From positions 2,604,001 to 2,668,000 of the forward strand of contig QYRS01000003.1 of NCBI GenBank assembly GCA_006503535.1: DNA of 64,000 nucleotides, in the 5' to 3' direction. Below, in pieces: positions 61,837-64,000 of this stretch. The notes below the pieces were generated by a model, which did no database searches, was not told the DNA's origin, and worked only from the letters and a program-made list of their open reading frames with translations. How positions within the stretch are numbered: the first letter of the stretch is position 1; the number at the start of each line of letters is the position of its first letter. The translations under genes were made by a program, and so were the position numbers. The stretch is from Arthrinium phaeospermum. Lineage: Eukaryota; Ascomycota; Sordariomycetes; Amphisphaeriales; Apiosporaceae.

Positions 61837-63009
61837 AGCTAAGGGGTGGGCTGCTGAGACTAGAAACTAAATGTGCAATTCACCAAGTCTGAGGGGTGAG
61901 AACTGGACGGCTATCCAAAATGTTGTGAGATGAAGATGAGACAGCAACGGTGCTCTGTTGGACTCGCCCGACCCTTATCTCTTATTAGATGCTGAGGGGC
62001 TGAAGCAGGCATCCCGACGCCACTACCGGCTGGTTATCGGAGCCGGATCCTGCCGCTCTTAGCCGGCCCGGTGTCGGGTGTGATCCGACACGGCGATCAA
62101 CATGGATATTACAACCTCTTACAAATCTATGAGACTGTCCAGAGACTAGAAGTGACGTTCGCAAGACTCCAAAACAACAGCCTTTAGGCCCTCAACACTC
62201 ATAACACTTCAACGGAACAATTAAGTGTGATGAAGATCCAAGTAAACGGCATATAAATGTAATAGTTCGATTACTTAAGTATTTCGTAGCCGTTATCTAG
62301 TTGTGTTGGTTCCCGGCTGTCGGCGAGTCTGGCTTTTTGATTAGTCCGGTGACCTATCGATGCCAATGTCCCTGCTGCGGAGACCTTAGATGGATGAATC
62401 GTCAGCCTAGAAGACAGTTTATCTATCATAACAGAATAGGCATAAGACATCCTGAATAATCAATAGCTGCGAAAATGGAAGCGCATCAATGCCGATTTGG
62501 CCAAGATTGATGGGACGAACATATTGCCTCAATGCAAAGGTCTGGCCAAATTGACGCTGAATTGTACTGATATTCGCACTTCGAAATTTCAAAGCTACTT
62601 TCATGCATGATACCATACAGTTAGTGACGTGAGTGGCATATTCCTGTGACAGATTCTGGGGAGAGAATGGGTGATGGGCTTTGATTATATACAACTTGAA
62701 CTTCCCCGCCCCCACCATGAGATGCCAGCGCACGGACCAAAAAAGATACATGGCATACACGCCTGCACACAGCAAGGTAAGGTACCAGGCAGAAAAACAG
62801 GCGGTAAAACTGTTTCTCCAGCAGCTGCTTGATGATAGCTCTGCCAAAAGTTTTTGTGGAAGTCAACAGAAGGCCGACAGGAGGACAGTCATTTCAGCGA
62901 ACATCGACCCTCCAGCCCCTCACTTGGTATTTTCGAGCTTCTATCGAGAATCCACGACTGCTGAACCACCATCGACTTCCCCAGCGCCCGTGAAACAGCG
63001 CCGCTCAAG
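61837..63009. other. Divergent 1.2-kb intergenic, aldolase-family / CCT3
   Basis: No gene. Promoters of both flanking genes. A minus-strand frame of about 140 codons at 62419-62847 has no motif. Confidence 0.6.
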
Positions 63010-64000
63010 ATGCAGGCCCCGGTTGTTGTTATGAGTGAGCCCCTCCATAAGCTAGGACCCTGATATCTCCTGGACATTTGCAGTAAGGCAGGACTGACGA
63101 CGACGAACTCGCTAGACACCCAGAGTGGTGAGAGGCAGACTGGCCGCAAGGCTCAGATGTCTAACATCGCTGCTGCCAAGATGTACGTTACTGTTTTTAT
63201 TTAATTCTCGACTCGACCCGACTGACAGACCCCCGCAGCGTCGCCGATATCATTCGATCATGTCTGGGCCCGAAAGCCATGCTCAAGATGTTGTTAGATC
63301 CCATGGGCGGCATCGTACTCACGAACGACGGCCATGCTATCCTACGAGAGATCGAAGTTTCCCACCCCGCCGCAAAGAGCATGATCGAGCTCAGCCGGAC
63401 ACAAGACGAGGAGGTCGGCGATGGTACAACAACGGTTATTGTTCTGGGTAGGAGACCCATATCTTGAAAAATTGACAACCCGTACTGATGATGAAATAGC
63501 TGGCGAGATTCTTGCCCAGTCTCTCCCCCAGCTGGAGCGCAACATCCACCCCGTTGTTATCATTTCGGCATTCAAGCGGGCCCTGAAGGACGCCCTCGAG
63601 ATCATCGACGAGATCTCTCTCCCTGTTGATATCAACGACGACGAGGCCATGAACAACCTGATTTCGACCTCCATCGGCACCAAGTTTGTGTCAAGATGGT
63701 CCGACCTTATGTGCAAGTTGGCCCTGACTGCCGTGCGGACGGTTACGTGGGAGGCAAACGGCAAGCGCGAAGTCGACATCAAGCGGTATGCACGCGTGGA
63801 AAAGGTGCCGGGTGGCGAGATCGAGGACAGCTGTGTCCTGGACGGAGTCATGCTGAACAAAGATATCACACATCCCAACATGCGCCGCAAGATCGAGAAC
63901 CCCAGAATCGTGCTGCTCGATTGCCCGCTGGAGTACAAGAAGGGCGAGTCGCAAACCCAGATCGAAGTCAGCAAGGAAGAGGACTGGAACCGAATTCTGC
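63010..64000 (+). CDS. CCT3: T-complex protein 1 subunit gamma (CCT3), 3' end outside window
   Basis: Four exons so far: 63010-63034, 63116-63182, 63239-63447 and 63500 to the window end; about 267 of the usual about 540 residues. CCT3 is one of the eight subunits of the cytosolic chaperonin TRiC, which folds actin and tubulin using ATP. The start encodes [38 protein letters not shown] across three exons, the usual N-terminus. ATP-site motifs are [24 protein letters not shown] and [16 protein letters not shown], the latter completed by the exon 3/4 join. The apical-domain part [21 protein letters not shown] is gamma-type. Exon 1 is only 25 nt. Confidence 0.96.

Overview
The window is nuclear DNA of a filamentous ascomycete (Pezizomycotina, most likely a Sordariomycete). 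The evidence is the short 50-120 nt introns with GTRNGT-like donors and CTAAC/CTRAC branch points, the conserved housekeeping genes, a GH15-CBM20 glucoamylase, a CYP52-like P450 and an Ecl1-type zinc protein. Genus is an inference I cannot settle from sequence alone. I see no transposase, reverse transcriptase, CRISPR array, rRNA or convincing tRNA, and no AT-rich RIP-like decay. Most exon joins below were checked by hand for reading phase and give uninterrupted proteins; the exceptions are stated.

Layout, left half: about 3.7 kb without a gene; TRAPPC13 (3737-4895, -); a vacuolar Tag1-like membrane protein (5502-8298, -); ornithine carbamoyltransferase (9375-10480, +) tail to tail with the acetolactate synthase regulatory subunit ILV6 (10978-11995, -); a KHDC4-like two-KH RNA-binding protein (12725-14775, +); three unrecognised genes (15845-16288 +, 16835-17104 -, 17661-18743 -); the tri-snRNP protein Snu66/SART1 (19561-21528, -); a secreted glucoamylase (24067-26181, +); nicotinamide riboside kinase (26600-27730, -); and a fructosamine kinase (28383-29445, -).

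Layout, right half: an orphan acidic membrane protein (33360-33980, +); mitochondrial succinyl-CoA ligase beta (34352-35926, -, 4 exons); a nine-exon cytochrome P450 (37287-39589, +); then a very gene-poor 21 kb whose only confident gene is the small Ecl1-family protein (52297-52773, +); a class II aldolase/adducin-family protein (60590-61836, -); and the 5' part of CCT3/TRiC gamma (63010 to the window end, +).

There is no biosynthetic cluster or obvious novel multi-gene system. OTC and ILV6 are both amino-acid biosynthesis genes and both have TGACTCA-type sites upstream, fitting cross-pathway (CPC1/Gcn4) control. The most unusual feature of the window is the pair of gene-poor stretches (39590-52296 and 52774-60589) around the Ecl1-type gene, with microsatellites, a pyrimidine-rich tract and a uORF-containing leader.
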